From: Ancylomarina sp. DW003
Lineage (GTDB): Bacteria; Bacteroidota; Bacteroidia; Bacteroidales; Marinifilaceae
Assembly (NCBI RefSeq): GCF_029029505.1
Contig: NZ_JAKJSD010000018.1
Location: forward strand, 23,627-87,626
DNA length: 64,000 nt
Direction: 5' to 3'
Made by a program: the position numbers and the translations under genes. The notes below the pieces were generated by a model. The model was not told where the DNA came from, ran no database searches, and worked only from the letters and a program-made list of their open reading frames with translations. Position 1 is the stretch's first letter, and the number at the start of each line of letters is the position of its first letter. Below are positions 28,056-37,415 of this stretch, piece after piece.

Positions 28056-29326
28056 CTAGAACAATGCTTTTAGGTTTATTGATGGGTATTTCTATCATCA
28101 GCTTTGCTCAAACTGAGAAAAACAGTATTGATGACAAGCAAAATGAGAAACGAAAAAAGATAAAGAAATCGGAAACTGATTTTAAAGACACTGAAGTGAA
28201 CTTCTTATTCAATTACTACGATCAAGACGGCGATCATTCGCCTGTAACGGGAGGACGTGGTACAGAAAAACTAGAGAACATCGCTCCTACTTTTGTGGTT
28301 CATGTACCAATGGATTCTGTCTCAAGCTTGGATCTTAATTTCGGGATTGATATTTATTCTTCGGCTTCTACCGATAATATCGACTATTTCGAGGGTCGTA
28401 AATCAGGCGCTTCCGGAAAAGATGTTCGTGCACATATCAATGCCGCATATAACAGAAATTTAAGACAATCGGGTAATGCGTATAGCTTAATGCTCGGTTT
28501 CTCTCAGGAATATGATGTTTCTTCTTTAAGTTTTGGAGGTTCATATACGCTCAATTCAAAAGATAAAAATCGCTCTCTAAGTTTCGACGCACTCTATATG
28601 AACGATACGTGGAACCGAATTTATCCTGTTGAATTACGAGATGGTACAGAATGGCTTAAAGATGATACGCGCTCAACTATGAAATTTGGCTTATCTTATT
28701 CTCAAGTGATAAACAAGCGCCTTCAAGCTTTGTTTTCAGTAGAAGTTGTATCTCAGTCTGGTTTACTTAGTACACCATTCCATCGCGTCTTTTTCGACGA
28801 TGCAAGCTCTGGTGATAGCATGAATGACCTTATGCAGAAGAGTCATGTTGAAATGCTAGACGATAATCGTTTAAAAATTCCAATCTCAATGCGATGGAAT
28901 TATTACTTGAATGATTTTATGCGATTAAGAACCTTCTATCGTTTTTATACTGATAGTTGGGGAATTGCTGCACATACGGCTAGTATAGAACTTCCAATGC
29001 AAGTCTCATCAAGTATAATTGCTTCGCCATTTTTTAGGTATCACACTCAAACTGCTGCGGATGATTTCTATAAATTTGGTCAGGCAAGTAATACACAACG
29101 TCCCGAGTTTTACACCTCTGATTACGATTTGTCAGATTTGAACAGTACTAAAATCGGTTTAGGCCTTCAATATTCTCCTGTAATGGGGGTTGGGTCTTTC
29201 AAATCACCTTTCAGAAAAAACAAACAAGTTCAATTTAAAAGTATTGGTCTAAGAACAGCCTATTACGATAGAAGTGATGGTTTAAACGCTTGGTTAGTTA
29301 GCCTTGACTTTGGATTTATATTCTAA
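28046..29326 (+). CDS. DUF3570-like outer-membrane beta-barrel protein
   Basis: The protein has 426 residues with a signal ending near SFAQ. After a Lys/Asp-rich linker it is dominated by alternating amphipathic strands (VNFLFNYYDQDGDHSPVTGG, LDLNFGIDIYSSAS, LRTFYRFYTDSW, IGLRTAYYDRS) and ends in GFIF, the terminal Phe expected of an outer-membrane barrel. The pattern and the neighbours match DUF3570. SGAS at residues 120-123 (28403-28414) resembles the tail of ApbE flavinylation motifs. The start at 28046 overlaps the small lipoprotein gene by 10 bases. The role is unknown; a surface redox or metal-related function with ApbE is inference. Confidence 0.82.
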   Translation: MQLTRTMLLGLLMGISIISFAQTEKNSIDDKQNEKRKKIKKSETDFKDTEVNFLFNYYDQDGDHSPVTGGRGTEKLENIAPTFVVHVPMDSVSSLDLNFGIDIYSSASTDNIDYFEGRKSGASGKDVRAHINAAYNRNLRQSGNAYSLMLGFSQEYDVSSLSFGGSYTLNSKDKNRSLSFDALYMNDTWNRIYPVELRDGTEWLKDDTRSTMKFGLSYSQVINKRLQALFSVEVVSQSGLLSTPFHRVFFDDASSGDSMNDLMQKSHVEMLDDNRLKIPISMRWNYYLNDFMRLRTFYRFYTDSWGIAAHTASIELPMQVSSSIIASPFFRYHTQTAADDFYKFGQASNTQRPEFYTSDYDLSDLNSTKIGLGLQYSPVMGVGSFKSPFRKNKQVQFKSIGLRTAYYDRSDGLNAWLVSLDFGFIF

Positions 29327-29333
29327 TAGAGCA

Positions 29334-29367
29334 AAGTATAAAGGGCTGGAAATAGCTCTTTATACTT
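29334..29367. terminator. Bidirectional terminator hairpin
   Basis: Arms AAGTATAAAGGGCT and AGCTCTTTATACTT form a 14-bp stem with one G-T pair, between the convergent DUF3570-like gene and the metallophosphoesterase gene, whose last codons it overlaps. T-rich tails are weak on both sides. Confidence 0.55.
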
Positions 29368-30271
29368 CAACAATATTCTTCTGATCCAGTTTTCTATTGC
29401 CATCCCATCGGTAAGCAACTAAATGTCCCCCATTAGCAACACAAGCATCTACACAGCATAAATTGTCTTTTATTACTCCTGCTTGCCCATCCAAGCAATA
29501 ATGCCCAAAGAACACAGGTACTTCTCCTTCTGAATAAGTAGGAATTTCTTCGCAAAGTTCAAAAGGAATTGTATAGTCTGGTAGCTTAAATCGATTACCA
29601 AAAGCCAAAGAACTAAAACTCTCTCCTTCCATTGGACTCCACCATTTTATTCGAAACATATTTCGTTTAATGCCATAACTGTCCTTAATCACAAGATCGT
29701 TAGGTAGCTGAAACTCCCTCCCCTTTAATAATAACATGCATGCATCATATAGCTTGCCTTTTTTAGCATATATTTTTCTAAGGAACTTTTTATTCAATCT
29801 ATTTTCCGGATGTTTTTCACGAATCAAATTAATTGATGCTCTATCCCAACAAGCATGCACTACTCTAAAGTCATCAAACTCTAAAAATAAAGGTAAAGAT
29901 CTTAGCCATTTTAAATAAATTTTCTTTGCCTCCTTATTAGCCTGAAACTCCAGATAAGTTCTCCTAATTTGAGCCTTATTTTTCATACTATGCTCCCGCA
30001 AAGGGATACCTTCTTCATCCTTGGTATAATATGCTAAAACATTTAGTTCGTGATTACCAACAATAGCGTAAGCATGACCATGGTCAACCATGTTTTTTAT
30101 CAAACACAAACTATCTATTACCCGAAAACCTCTATCAACAAAATCTCCCACGAAAACGGCTTTCCTTTCCGGGTGAGAATATATTCCAGCTTCCATCTTA
30201 TAACCTAAAGTTCGGAGCATTTCTTCTAAACTCTCAAACTCACCGTGTATGTCTCCTATTATATCGTACAA
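29360..30271 (-). CDS. PPP-type metallophosphoesterase
   Basis: The 303-residue cytoplasmic protein opens directly with the metal-binding motif DIIGDIHGEF, followed by VFVGDFVDRG and AIVGNHELN, the three phosphoprotein-phosphatase signatures, with later His residues in VVHACWD and FGHYCLDG. This set is shared by bacterial serine/threonine phosphatases, PrpE-like Ap4A hydrolases and related enzymes, so the substrate is open. It is a single gene that stands alone, convergent with the DUF3570-like gene. Confidence 0.87.
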   Translation of the reverse strand: MYDIIGDIHGEFESLEEMLRTLGYKMEAGIYSHPERKAVFVGDFVDRGFRVIDSLCLIKNMVDHGHAYAIVGNHELNVLAYYTKDEEGIPLREHSMKNKAQIRRTYLEFQANKEAKKIYLKWLRSLPLFLEFDDFRVVHACWDRASINLIREKHPENRLNKKFLRKIYAKKGKLYDACMLLLKGREFQLPNDLVIKDSYGIKRNMFRIKWWSPMEGESFSSLAFGNRFKLPDYTIPFELCEEIPTYSEGEVPVFFGHYCLDGQAGVIKDNLCCVDACVANGGHLVAYRWDGNRKLDQKNIVEV

Positions 30272-30395
30272 ATCAAATCTATTTTGTAATTATTCACTTT
30301 CTCAAAGATATAAAAACAAAAAAAACTCTCCCTACTGCAATGCAATAAGAAGAGTTTATATTTCGAATTAGATCAATATTGTATTTTAAACTTAC

Positions 30396-31871
30396 TTAAA
30401 GTTTAAATAAATCGTAGATACAAGGCTCTTTCTTAACCTTATTAGGGCCAGCATATGTAAATTCGTTAGTTTTACTACTGTACTCATAAGCTTTCTTCCA
30501 TTCATCAAAATTAGCTATAATTTTCTTGATAGATTCCACAAAGTAAATTACTTCCTTATTTGTCGTTGTCGGGTGTAATGACCAACGTACCCAACCTGGC
30601 TTATGAGTCAAATCGCCAATATTAATCTCATCAGTAATCGATTGAGATTTCTCGTGAGTTACATCAAGCATAAAGTGTCCATAAGTACCAGCACATGCAC
30701 ATCCTCCACGAACTTGAATACCAAAATGATCATTCAATAATTTAACTAACAAATTAAAATGAACGTATTCAATATAGAAAGACATCACACCAATACGCTT
30801 TTGTCCATCATCAGCAAGAATAGTAACATCATCAACTTCACGCATCAATTTAAAAGCAAGGTCAAGAAGTTCTTCTTCACGAGCCTCCATATTATCGGTA
30901 CCCATTTGATTTTTTATATCAATGGCCAAGGCTGTTCTTATAGATTGTAAGAAACCCGGGGTTCCACCATCTTCACGCGCTTCAATATTGTTAACAAACT
31001 TGTACTCACCCCAAGGATTTGTCCAATCAACTGTTCCTCCACCCGGATGATCAGGGGCAGATTTAGGATCGTATAATGCCGCATCAAAAATCATAACACC
31101 AGAAGAACCAGGTCCTCCTAAGAATTTGTGTGGCGAAAAGAATATACCATCTAAACGACATTCAGGATCGGCTGGATGCATATCAATATCAACATAAGGA
31201 GCAGATGCGGCAAAATCGACAAAACAAATACCGCCATGTTTATGCATCATCTTAGCCATTTCGTGATATGGGGTAATAATACCTGTTACGTTTGAACATG
31301 CACTAAAAGAACCAATCTTCATTTTACGATCAGCATATTTTTCAAGCTGTTTTTCCAATTCATTCAAATCAATTGTTAAACCTTCCCCAGGAGGTACAAC
31401 CACAACATCAACATTGGTTTCGTACCAAGATGTTTGGTTTGAGTGATGTTCCATATGGGTGATAAAAACAACTGGTTTTTCTTGATCCTTCAAGCAATTT
31501 TTTGAATTCATTGGACCACATCCCTTTAAACCCAAAATACGCTGCAATTTCACAACAACCGCTGTCATTCCATACCCGGCATGCATTAAAACATCATTAG
31601 GGCCGGCATTACAATGCTTCTTAATTAGGTTTTGAGCTTCATGGTAACTTTTAGTCATTAAAGTTCCAGTCACATTTGTCTCAGTATGCGTATTTGCAAC
31701 ATAAGGACCAAAATCCTTTAACATTCTTTTTTCTAAAGGCTTGTACAAGCGTCCACTTGCAATCCAATCGCCATAAACGATAGTTTGCTTTCCGAAAGGA
31801 GAATAAAATTTGGCTTCGTTGCCAACTGTATTCTTTCGAAATTTTTTGAAATGGTTCTCCAATTTGCTCAT
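30396..31871 (-). CDS. Class V aminotransferase-fold PLP enzyme (cysteine-desulfurase-like)
   Basis: This 491-residue enzyme has the class V fold. FFSPHKFLGGPGSSG contains the PLP Lys, SACSNVTGI and FVDFAASAPY are cofactor-pocket segments, and VRGGCACAGTYG supplies a Cys in the place of the catalytic loop of SufS/CsdA-type enzymes. It is longer than SufS (about 400) and has no suf genes next to it, so it is more likely a SufS-like enzyme of unknown substrate than the housekeeping desulfurase. No signal peptide is seen. It is transcribed alone, divergent from the acyl-CoA ligase. Confidence 0.8.
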   Translation of the reverse strand: MSKLENHFKKFRKNTVGNEAKFYSPFGKQTIVYGDWIASGRLYKPLEKRMLKDFGPYVANTHTETNVTGTLMTKSYHEAQNLIKKHCNAGPNDVLMHAGYGMTAVVVKLQRILGLKGCGPMNSKNCLKDQEKPVVFITHMEHHSNQTSWYETNVDVVVVPPGEGLTIDLNELEKQLEKYADRKMKIGSFSACSNVTGIITPYHEMAKMMHKHGGICFVDFAASAPYVDIDMHPADPECRLDGIFFSPHKFLGGPGSSGVMIFDAALYDPKSAPDHPGGGTVDWTNPWGEYKFVNNIEAREDGGTPGFLQSIRTALAIDIKNQMGTDNMEAREEELLDLAFKLMREVDDVTILADDGQKRIGVMSFYIEYVHFNLLVKLLNDHFGIQVRGGCACAGTYGHFMLDVTHEKSQSITDEINIGDLTHKPGWVRWSLHPTTTNKEVIYFVESIKKIIANFDEWKKAYEYSSKTNEFTYAGPNKVKKEPCIYDLFKL

Positions 31872-32261
31872 TGAAAAATTGATTTTATTTGTTTGTTGTT
31901 TAGATTAGATCTTAGGTATCTCAAATCAGCTAATATTCAGACTGTTTAGTCTGATTTAAGAACGGGGATAAATTTAGATAATAAGAAAAAGGAATACAAA
32001 TAGTACACTTATATATTCCTCTTTCTTAAGCTATTTGTATCCACGGAATATTCTAAACAAACAACCTATATGACTGAATACAAGCAATAATTATTAAGAA
32101 AGCAGCACATTAACTTTACAATAAATAATTCCACTTCTTATTTAGAATGGATGCAGTTTATAGAGTATAACGAAATTTGCAGGGAAAACACTAAATTTGG
32201 CTTCATTAAGAAAAAATGCCCTGCTTACAATTAAGTCATTTACAGAACATATTTACGATAT
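31872..32261. other. Divergent intergenic region with inverted repeats
   Basis: This 390-base region serves the class V enzyme (minus) and the acyl-CoA ligase (plus). TCAGACT-GTTT-AGTCTGA forms a perfect short hairpin at 31938-31955. Arms GGAATACAAATAG (31991-32003) and CTATTTGTATCC (32031-32042) form an interrupted inverted repeat with one bulge. A TAAATTTG element at 32192-32199 matches the Bacteroidota -7 box for the plus gene, although the nearest TTTG lies only 12 bases upstream. Confidence 0.45.
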
Positions 32262-34163
32262 ATGGAGACAATTATTGAACTCTTCGAAAAAAGTGTAGAA
32301 CAATATCCAAACAACCCATTTTTATGGGAAAAAAGCGAAAGAGCATACACCTCTCAATCCTACAAAGAACTGCACACTGAGGTTCAACTTCTGGCAGCAG
32401 GCTTGTACGCTATGGGTACCAAAAAAGGTGATCGAATTGGATTACTTTCTGAAGGAAGAAATGCTTGGGTACTTTCAGAATTAGGAATACTCTATACTGG
32501 AGCTGTAAATGTTCCACTTTCCATTAAATTGGATGCTCAAAACGAATTAAAATTTCGTCTCCAACACTCTGAATCAAAATTGATTATTGTTTCCAAAAAT
32601 CATTTATCAAAGATTAGAGAGATCAAGAATGATTTGGAGTTAATAGAACAGATCATCGTCATTGACAATGATGTAGAACTGGAATCTAAAGAAATCTACC
32701 TTTCTTCTGTTATAGAATTTGGACAAAATATTCCCGAAGAAGATAAGCTTCAATTGGAGAAATTACATCTGGCAATTGAGGCTAACGATAATGCCAATAT
32801 ATCCTACACTTCCGGAACAACAGCAGATCCCAAAGGAATTGTCCTGTCTCATAACAATTATACATCGAATGTTATACAGGCCTCAAGCTTAATGGAAATT
32901 CCTCCCAGCTATAAAACGCTACTTATTTTACCCTGGGATCATTCATTCGCTCACACAGCAGGGATTTACAGTTTCATGCTAAAAGGTGCTTCCATTGCGG
33001 CTGTTCAGCAAGGAAAGTCCCCTATGGAAGCTCTTAAAAATATTCCAAATAATATAAAGGAAATCCAGCCAGATATAATTTTAAGTGTACCTGCTTTAGC
33101 TAAAAACTTCAAAAAGAATATTGAAAAAGGAATTAAAGCTAAAGGACCTAAAGTTGAGCGCTTATTCAACAAAGCCCTTAATGTTGCCTATCGTTATAAT
33201 GGAATTGGTATTGATAAGGGCAAAGGATCGAAAAAACTTCTGAAACCTATTTATAAGTTCTACGATAAAATCATATTTTCTAAGGTCAGAGCCAATTTTG
33301 GAGGTAATTTAAAGTTCTTTGTTGGCGGAGGTGCACTTCTTGATATTGAATTACAACGTTTCTTTTATGCTATTGGTATCCCAATGTACCAAGGTTATGG
33401 TTTGTCAGAAGCTTCACCAATTATCTCTTCAAACGCTCATCATCGTCACAAACTAGGGTCTTCAGGTTTCCTAGTAAAGAATATGGATTTCAAAATTTGT
33501 GATGATCTAGGTAATCCGCTACCTACTGGTGAAAAAGGTGAGATCGTGATTAAAGGTGGCAACGTGATGAAAGGCTACTGGAAAAACGATAAGGCTAGTG
33601 CCGAAACCCTAAAAAATGACTGGTTACATACCGGAGACATGGGACATATTGACGAAGATGGTTTTCTCTATGTTTCTGGCCGTTTCAAATCACTTCTAAT
33701 TGCCAATGATGGTGAAAAATTCAGCCCTGAAGGTATTGAAGAAGCTTTCGTTGATCAATCTCCTTATATCGACCAATGTATCTTATACAACAATCAAGAT
33801 CCGTATACAATTGCTATGTTAGTACCTAACAAAGGTGCTATACAAGCACATTTGAAAAAACAGGGACTAGATTCTAAAAGTGAAGCAGGTCAAACACAGG
33901 CTTTAAACCTTCTACAAGCTGAGTTAAACGAATATAAAACAGGTGGCAAATATCAGGACATGTTTCCTCAAAGATGGATGCCAACTGCGGTTGGAATTCT
34001 ACCTGAAGCTTTCACTGAAGAAAATAAACTAGTGAACTCAACCATGAAAGTTGTACGTGACAAAGTCGTTCTTTATTTCAAGGACTATTTGGATTATTTG
34101 TATACGCCGGAAGGAAAAAACTTCTTAAACATTAAAAATAAGAAAACGATTCAAAATTTTTAA
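32262..34163 (+). CDS. AMP-forming long-chain acyl-CoA ligase family protein
   Basis: The 633-residue protein has the adenylate-forming core: P-loop YTSGTTADPKG (around residue 183), motif YQGYGLSEASP, HTGDMGHIDEDGFLYVSGR and the C-terminal hinge with NDGEKFSPEGIEE, where Lys/Glu positions fit the family. Length and motifs match long-chain fatty-acid CoA ligases of the FadD15/FAA1 type. It probably activates fatty acids for beta-oxidation or lipid remodelling. It is monocistronic, with 321 bases before the next gene. Substrate chain length is not readable. Confidence 0.87.
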   Translation: METIIELFEKSVEQYPNNPFLWEKSERAYTSQSYKELHTEVQLLAAGLYAMGTKKGDRIGLLSEGRNAWVLSELGILYTGAVNVPLSIKLDAQNELKFRLQHSESKLIIVSKNHLSKIREIKNDLELIEQIIVIDNDVELESKEIYLSSVIEFGQNIPEEDKLQLEKLHLAIEANDNANISYTSGTTADPKGIVLSHNNYTSNVIQASSLMEIPPSYKTLLILPWDHSFAHTAGIYSFMLKGASIAAVQQGKSPMEALKNIPNNIKEIQPDIILSVPALAKNFKKNIEKGIKAKGPKVERLFNKALNVAYRYNGIGIDKGKGSKKLLKPIYKFYDKIIFSKVRANFGGNLKFFVGGGALLDIELQRFFYAIGIPMYQGYGLSEASPIISSNAHHRHKLGSSGFLVKNMDFKICDDLGNPLPTGEKGEIVIKGGNVMKGYWKNDKASAETLKNDWLHTGDMGHIDEDGFLYVSGRFKSLLIANDGEKFSPEGIEEAFVDQSPYIDQCILYNNQDPYTIAMLVPNKGAIQAHLKKQGLDSKSEAGQTQALNLLQAELNEYKTGGKYQDMFPQRWMPTAVGILPEAFTEENKLVNSTMKVVRDKVVLYFKDYLDYLYTPEGKNFLNIKNKKTIQNF

Positions 34164-34484
34164 TTTGGGACTAAGTTTCATTTCTGATTTCGTGTTTTAA
34201 CTGCAATTATGAGATAAAATAGAACATGATATAAACATCTCTTTTGTAGGTGTTTTAACAAGCTTGTATGTCTTTTGTATCACTAGAAAATAGAACTGTA
34301 TTAAGCTTGTGTATCCTATTTTTTTCATTCGTCAAAAAATATGAGCGAAACTTACAGTGCCAATCAAAAATAATTCCTTTTGGCTATTCAAAATACAATA
34401 CTAAAAAGGATTTTTTCTTAGAATAACATTTTAGGGTATCTTATTTTCACACCCTTAACTATACTTTAAAATAAAGATTTAACT
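34164..34484. other. Intergenic region, nothing distinct
   Basis: These 321 AT-rich bases lie between the acyl-CoA ligase and alkaline phosphatase genes. A short related pair AAGCTTGTATG/AAGCTTGTGTAT occurs near 34260 and 34303. No terminator, RNA or PHO-box-like repeat could be supported by eye. Confidence 0.4.
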
Positions 34485-36023
34485 ATGAATTTTAAGTTTA
34501 ATAAACTCAGTTGCCTACTCTTATTAGGTAGCATACTACTTACACTCAGTACAAGTGCTAAAGATTCAGTAATTGAAAAGCAGCGTCAAAACTATAAAGG
34601 CAAAGCTCCCAAATATATTTTTTACTTTATAGGCGATGGTATGGGCTTATCACAAGCCAATGCTGCTGAAGCTTATCTTGGAGCTATTAATGGTAAAAGT
34701 GGCATTCAAAAACTGGAAATGAATAAATTTCCTCATCACGGTTTTTATACTACCAATGCAACTAACCGATTCATTACAGGATCTGCAGCAGCAGGTACAG
34801 CATTAGCAACCGGCCATAAAACCAGTATTAATACCATTGGAATGGATGCCTCAAAACAAAAACCACTTCAATCAGTAGCAGAAAGAGCGAGAGATTTAGG
34901 TTACAAAGTTGGAATTATTTCCTCAGTATCCATTGACCATGCTACACCTGCTTCTTTTTATGCTCATCAACCATCCAGAAGCATGTATTATAACATTAGC
35001 TTAAATTTAAGTGAATCTAACTTCAATTATTTTGCAGGAGGTGGTATTAAGCATCCTGAAGGCGACGGCAAGGTGGATAAAAACAACATCATGGCTAATT
35101 TTGGCATGGGTACAGATAAAGAAGTTAAAAATAAGCAAACCAACTCTATTGAACTCGCAAAAAAACGTGGTTATAGACTTTTAAATACGAAAGCTGAATT
35201 CCGGAAACTTAAAAAAGGAGACGATAAAATTATTGCAATAGCACCTCGTTTAGTTGGAGGTAAAGCCTTACCATATGCCATAGATCAAACCAAAGATGAT
35301 ATTCCATTAAGTGAATTCACTAAAAAAGGGATTGAATTATTAGACAACAAAGGCGGATTTTTTATAATGGTTGAAGGTGGTAAAATAGACTGGACCTGTC
35401 ATGCTAACGATGCTGCAACAGCAATTAAAGAAGTTATCAATTTTGATTCTGCCATAAAAGTTGCACTTGATTTCTATAAGAAACATCCAAAAGAAACATT
35501 AATTGTTGTTGGAGGAGATCATGAAACAGGTGGTATGGCTTTAGGATTTTCAGGAAGTCACTACCATTCAGCTTTTAGTATTCTTCAGTACCAAGATATA
35601 TCTAACGATGGCTTCTCTGAGATTATAGATCAGTATAAAAAAGATAATATCGGCAATTATAAGCTTGAAGATGGAATGGCTTTAGTAAAAAAGCACTTTG
35701 GACTAGGAGATAAAGAAAAAGGGCTTGAGCTATCCGCATTCGAAACAAAACAACTGAAAAACGCTTTCGAACAAAGTATGAATTACAAAAAGGAATTCAA
35801 AAAAGATGATCAGTTTTACTTGCTATATGGTAGTTATAATCCTTTAACCGTAACAGCTTGCCACATTCTATCACAAAAAGCAGGTATTGGCTGGACATCA
35901 TTTTCTCATACAGCAACTCCTATTCCTGTGAAAGCAATTGGCGTAGGCGCAGAACTATTCTCTGGCTACTACGATAATACCGATATGGCCAAGAATATTT
36001 TCAAACTTCTGGAATCTAAATAA
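34485..36023 (+). CDS. Alkaline phosphatase (PhoA family)
   Basis: This 512-residue exported enzyme (signal to about TSAKD) carries the alkaline phosphatase motifs: FIGDGMGLSQ (metal-binding Asp), TGSAAAGTALATG (nucleophile Ser in a GSAAAGTA context), DHATPASFYAH, VEGGKIDWTCHANDA and GGDHETGG (metal ligands), and a late His in SFSHTATPIP. It releases phosphate from organic esters in the periplasm. The Cys residues are few, so disulphides as in E. coli PhoA are not evident. It is followed by a hairpin at 36030-36061 and appears to be a single-gene unit. Confidence 0.9.
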   Translation: MNFKFNKLSCLLLLGSILLTLSTSAKDSVIEKQRQNYKGKAPKYIFYFIGDGMGLSQANAAEAYLGAINGKSGIQKLEMNKFPHHGFYTTNATNRFITGSAAAGTALATGHKTSINTIGMDASKQKPLQSVAERARDLGYKVGIISSVSIDHATPASFYAHQPSRSMYYNISLNLSESNFNYFAGGGIKHPEGDGKVDKNNIMANFGMGTDKEVKNKQTNSIELAKKRGYRLLNTKAEFRKLKKGDDKIIAIAPRLVGGKALPYAIDQTKDDIPLSEFTKKGIELLDNKGGFFIMVEGGKIDWTCHANDAATAIKEVINFDSAIKVALDFYKKHPKETLIVVGGDHETGGMALGFSGSHYHSAFSILQYQDISNDGFSEIIDQYKKDNIGNYKLEDGMALVKKHFGLGDKEKGLELSAFETKQLKNAFEQSMNYKKEFKKDDQFYLLYGSYNPLTVTACHILSQKAGIGWTSFSHTATPIPVKAIGVGAELFSGYYDNTDMAKNIFKLLESK

Positions 36024-36029
36024 ACTCAT

Positions 36030-36061
36030 AACAAGGATAAGTCATTAGGCTTATCCTTGTT
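36030..36061 (+). terminator. Hairpin terminator after alkaline phosphatase
   Basis: Perfect 12-bp arms AACAAGGATAAG / CTTATCCTTGTT enclose an 8-base loop 7 bases after the stop. The tail is only moderately T-rich (TAACTTTCC). The stem ends shortly before the ATG at 36078 of the next gene, so it could also limit that gene's translation. Confidence 0.6.
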
Positions 36062-36077
36062 AACTTTCCTTCCTCCC

Positions 36078-37214
36078 ATGTTTAAGTTACCTCAAAAATC
36101 CGATTTAATTCTAGTTGGTTTACTTCTTGCAGTTTGCCTGGGATTAATTTTGGCACCCAATGGGTTTGACAAGACAACCGATTCGAATTCTGTTCGAGTT
36201 AAGGCAATTGTTCTCTCTACAAATGATAATTTAATCGTTGAAACAGGAATCTTAAAAACAGGTACACAATCATTACAAATCAAAATCCTGAATGGTCAAT
36301 TTAAAAATAAAGAGCTTCAAGCTTTCAATCAATTAGTTGGTCGCATGGAATTTGACAAAATTTTTGTGAAAGGAGATAAAACACTTACGGTCCTAAATCT
36401 TAATAAGGATCAATCTGAAATTATCAGTGCCAATGTAGTCGATCATTATAGAATTAATATTGAATTATGGCTCTTGGTTCTATTTATTATTCTACTCATA
36501 AGCTTTGCAGGCTGGACGGGTATAAAAGCTATCCTGTCTTTCATGTTTGCTGGTCTGGCTATCTGGAAACTCTTATTACCAGGTTTCTTAAAAGGCTTCT
36601 CTCCTATTCCTCTTTCGCTAGGTATTGTCGCATTACTAACTTCTGCCATCATTTTTCTGGTAGCCGGAACGAATAAAAAAGGGATCGTTGCATTCCTAGG
36701 AGCAATGAGTGGTATAGCAATCACCTGCATTATGGCTATTATTTTTGGAGATCTTTTCAATATTCATGGTGCTATTAAACCCTTCTCTGAAACTTTACTT
36801 TATTCTGGGTTTGCACATTTAAACCTCACTGAAATATTTCTGGCTGGTATCTTCATTTCCTCATCAGGAGCTGTTATGGATATATCCATGGATATTGCAG
36901 CTTCTCAAGCTGAAGTGGTCAACCACAATCCAACAATCAGTCAAAAAAAGCTACGACAATCTGGTTTCGAAGTTGGGAAAGCAGTTGTAGGTACAATGAC
37001 AACAACACTGCTTCTTGCCTATTCGGGTGGTTTTTCAGCTTTACTTATGGTTTTTATTGCCCAAGGAACTCCTATGACCAATATCCTAAACCTAAACTAT
37101 GTATCTGGAGAACTACTTCACACTTTGGTTGGTAGTTTCGGGCTTATTCTGGTTGCTCCTTTCACGGCAATTATTGGCAGTTGGATTTTCACAAGGAAAA
37201 TTGCAAAATCATAA
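36078..37214 (+). CDS. YibE/F-like integral membrane protein
   Basis: The protein has about 378 residues from ATG 36078 (MFKLPQKSDLI...); an upstream in-frame TTG at 36057 lies inside the hairpin and is rejected. One N-terminal membrane segment (LILVGLLLAVCLGLIL) is followed by a ~100-residue exported beta domain, then about seven hydrophobic segments including WLLVLFIILLISFAGWTGIKA, the GAVMDISMDIAAS segment typical of YibE/F-like proteins, and a C-terminal basic RKIAKS. The biochemical role of the family is not established; transport has been suggested. It has no operon partner here. Confidence 0.78.
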   Translation: MFKLPQKSDLILVGLLLAVCLGLILAPNGFDKTTDSNSVRVKAIVLSTNDNLIVETGILKTGTQSLQIKILNGQFKNKELQAFNQLVGRMEFDKIFVKGDKTLTVLNLNKDQSEIISANVVDHYRINIELWLLVLFIILLISFAGWTGIKAILSFMFAGLAIWKLLLPGFLKGFSPIPLSLGIVALLTSAIIFLVAGTNKKGIVAFLGAMSGIAITCIMAIIFGDLFNIHGAIKPFSETLLYSGFAHLNLTEIFLAGIFISSSGAVMDISMDIAASQAEVVNHNPTISQKKLRQSGFEVGKAVVGTMTTTLLLAYSGGFSALLMVFIAQGTPMTNILNLNYVSGELLHTLVGSFGLILVAPFTAIIGSWIFTRKIAKS

Positions 37215-37384
37215 ATTCTCTTCAAGTTCAAAAAAATAGTTTATTTATTTTCAAACTAAATTTTTGATCGATTTCGCATTCAAATCATAGTAAAACTGCC
37301 CAATAGAAGAATTTCAAGCAGCTCATTAAAAGCTGATTAATCAATAATTCCGTAAGCTTAATCACATCAAAATAATTGATTAAG

Positions 37385-37415
37385 TTTGGATTATTAAAAA
37401 AAATATCTACATTCG
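37385..37415 (+). promoter_or_regulatory. Predicted promoter of the mannose-locus LacI operon
   Basis: TTTG at 37385-37388 is followed after 19 bases by TACATTCG at 37408-37415, seven of eight positions consistent with TAnnTTTG. Transcription would start near 37422, inside the tandem operators at 37415-37443. Confidence 0.5.

Noticed and set aside
36057..36077. TTG start for the YibE/F-like protein
   Set aside because: It overlaps the terminator stem of the preceding gene; ATG 36078 gives a normal membrane-protein start.
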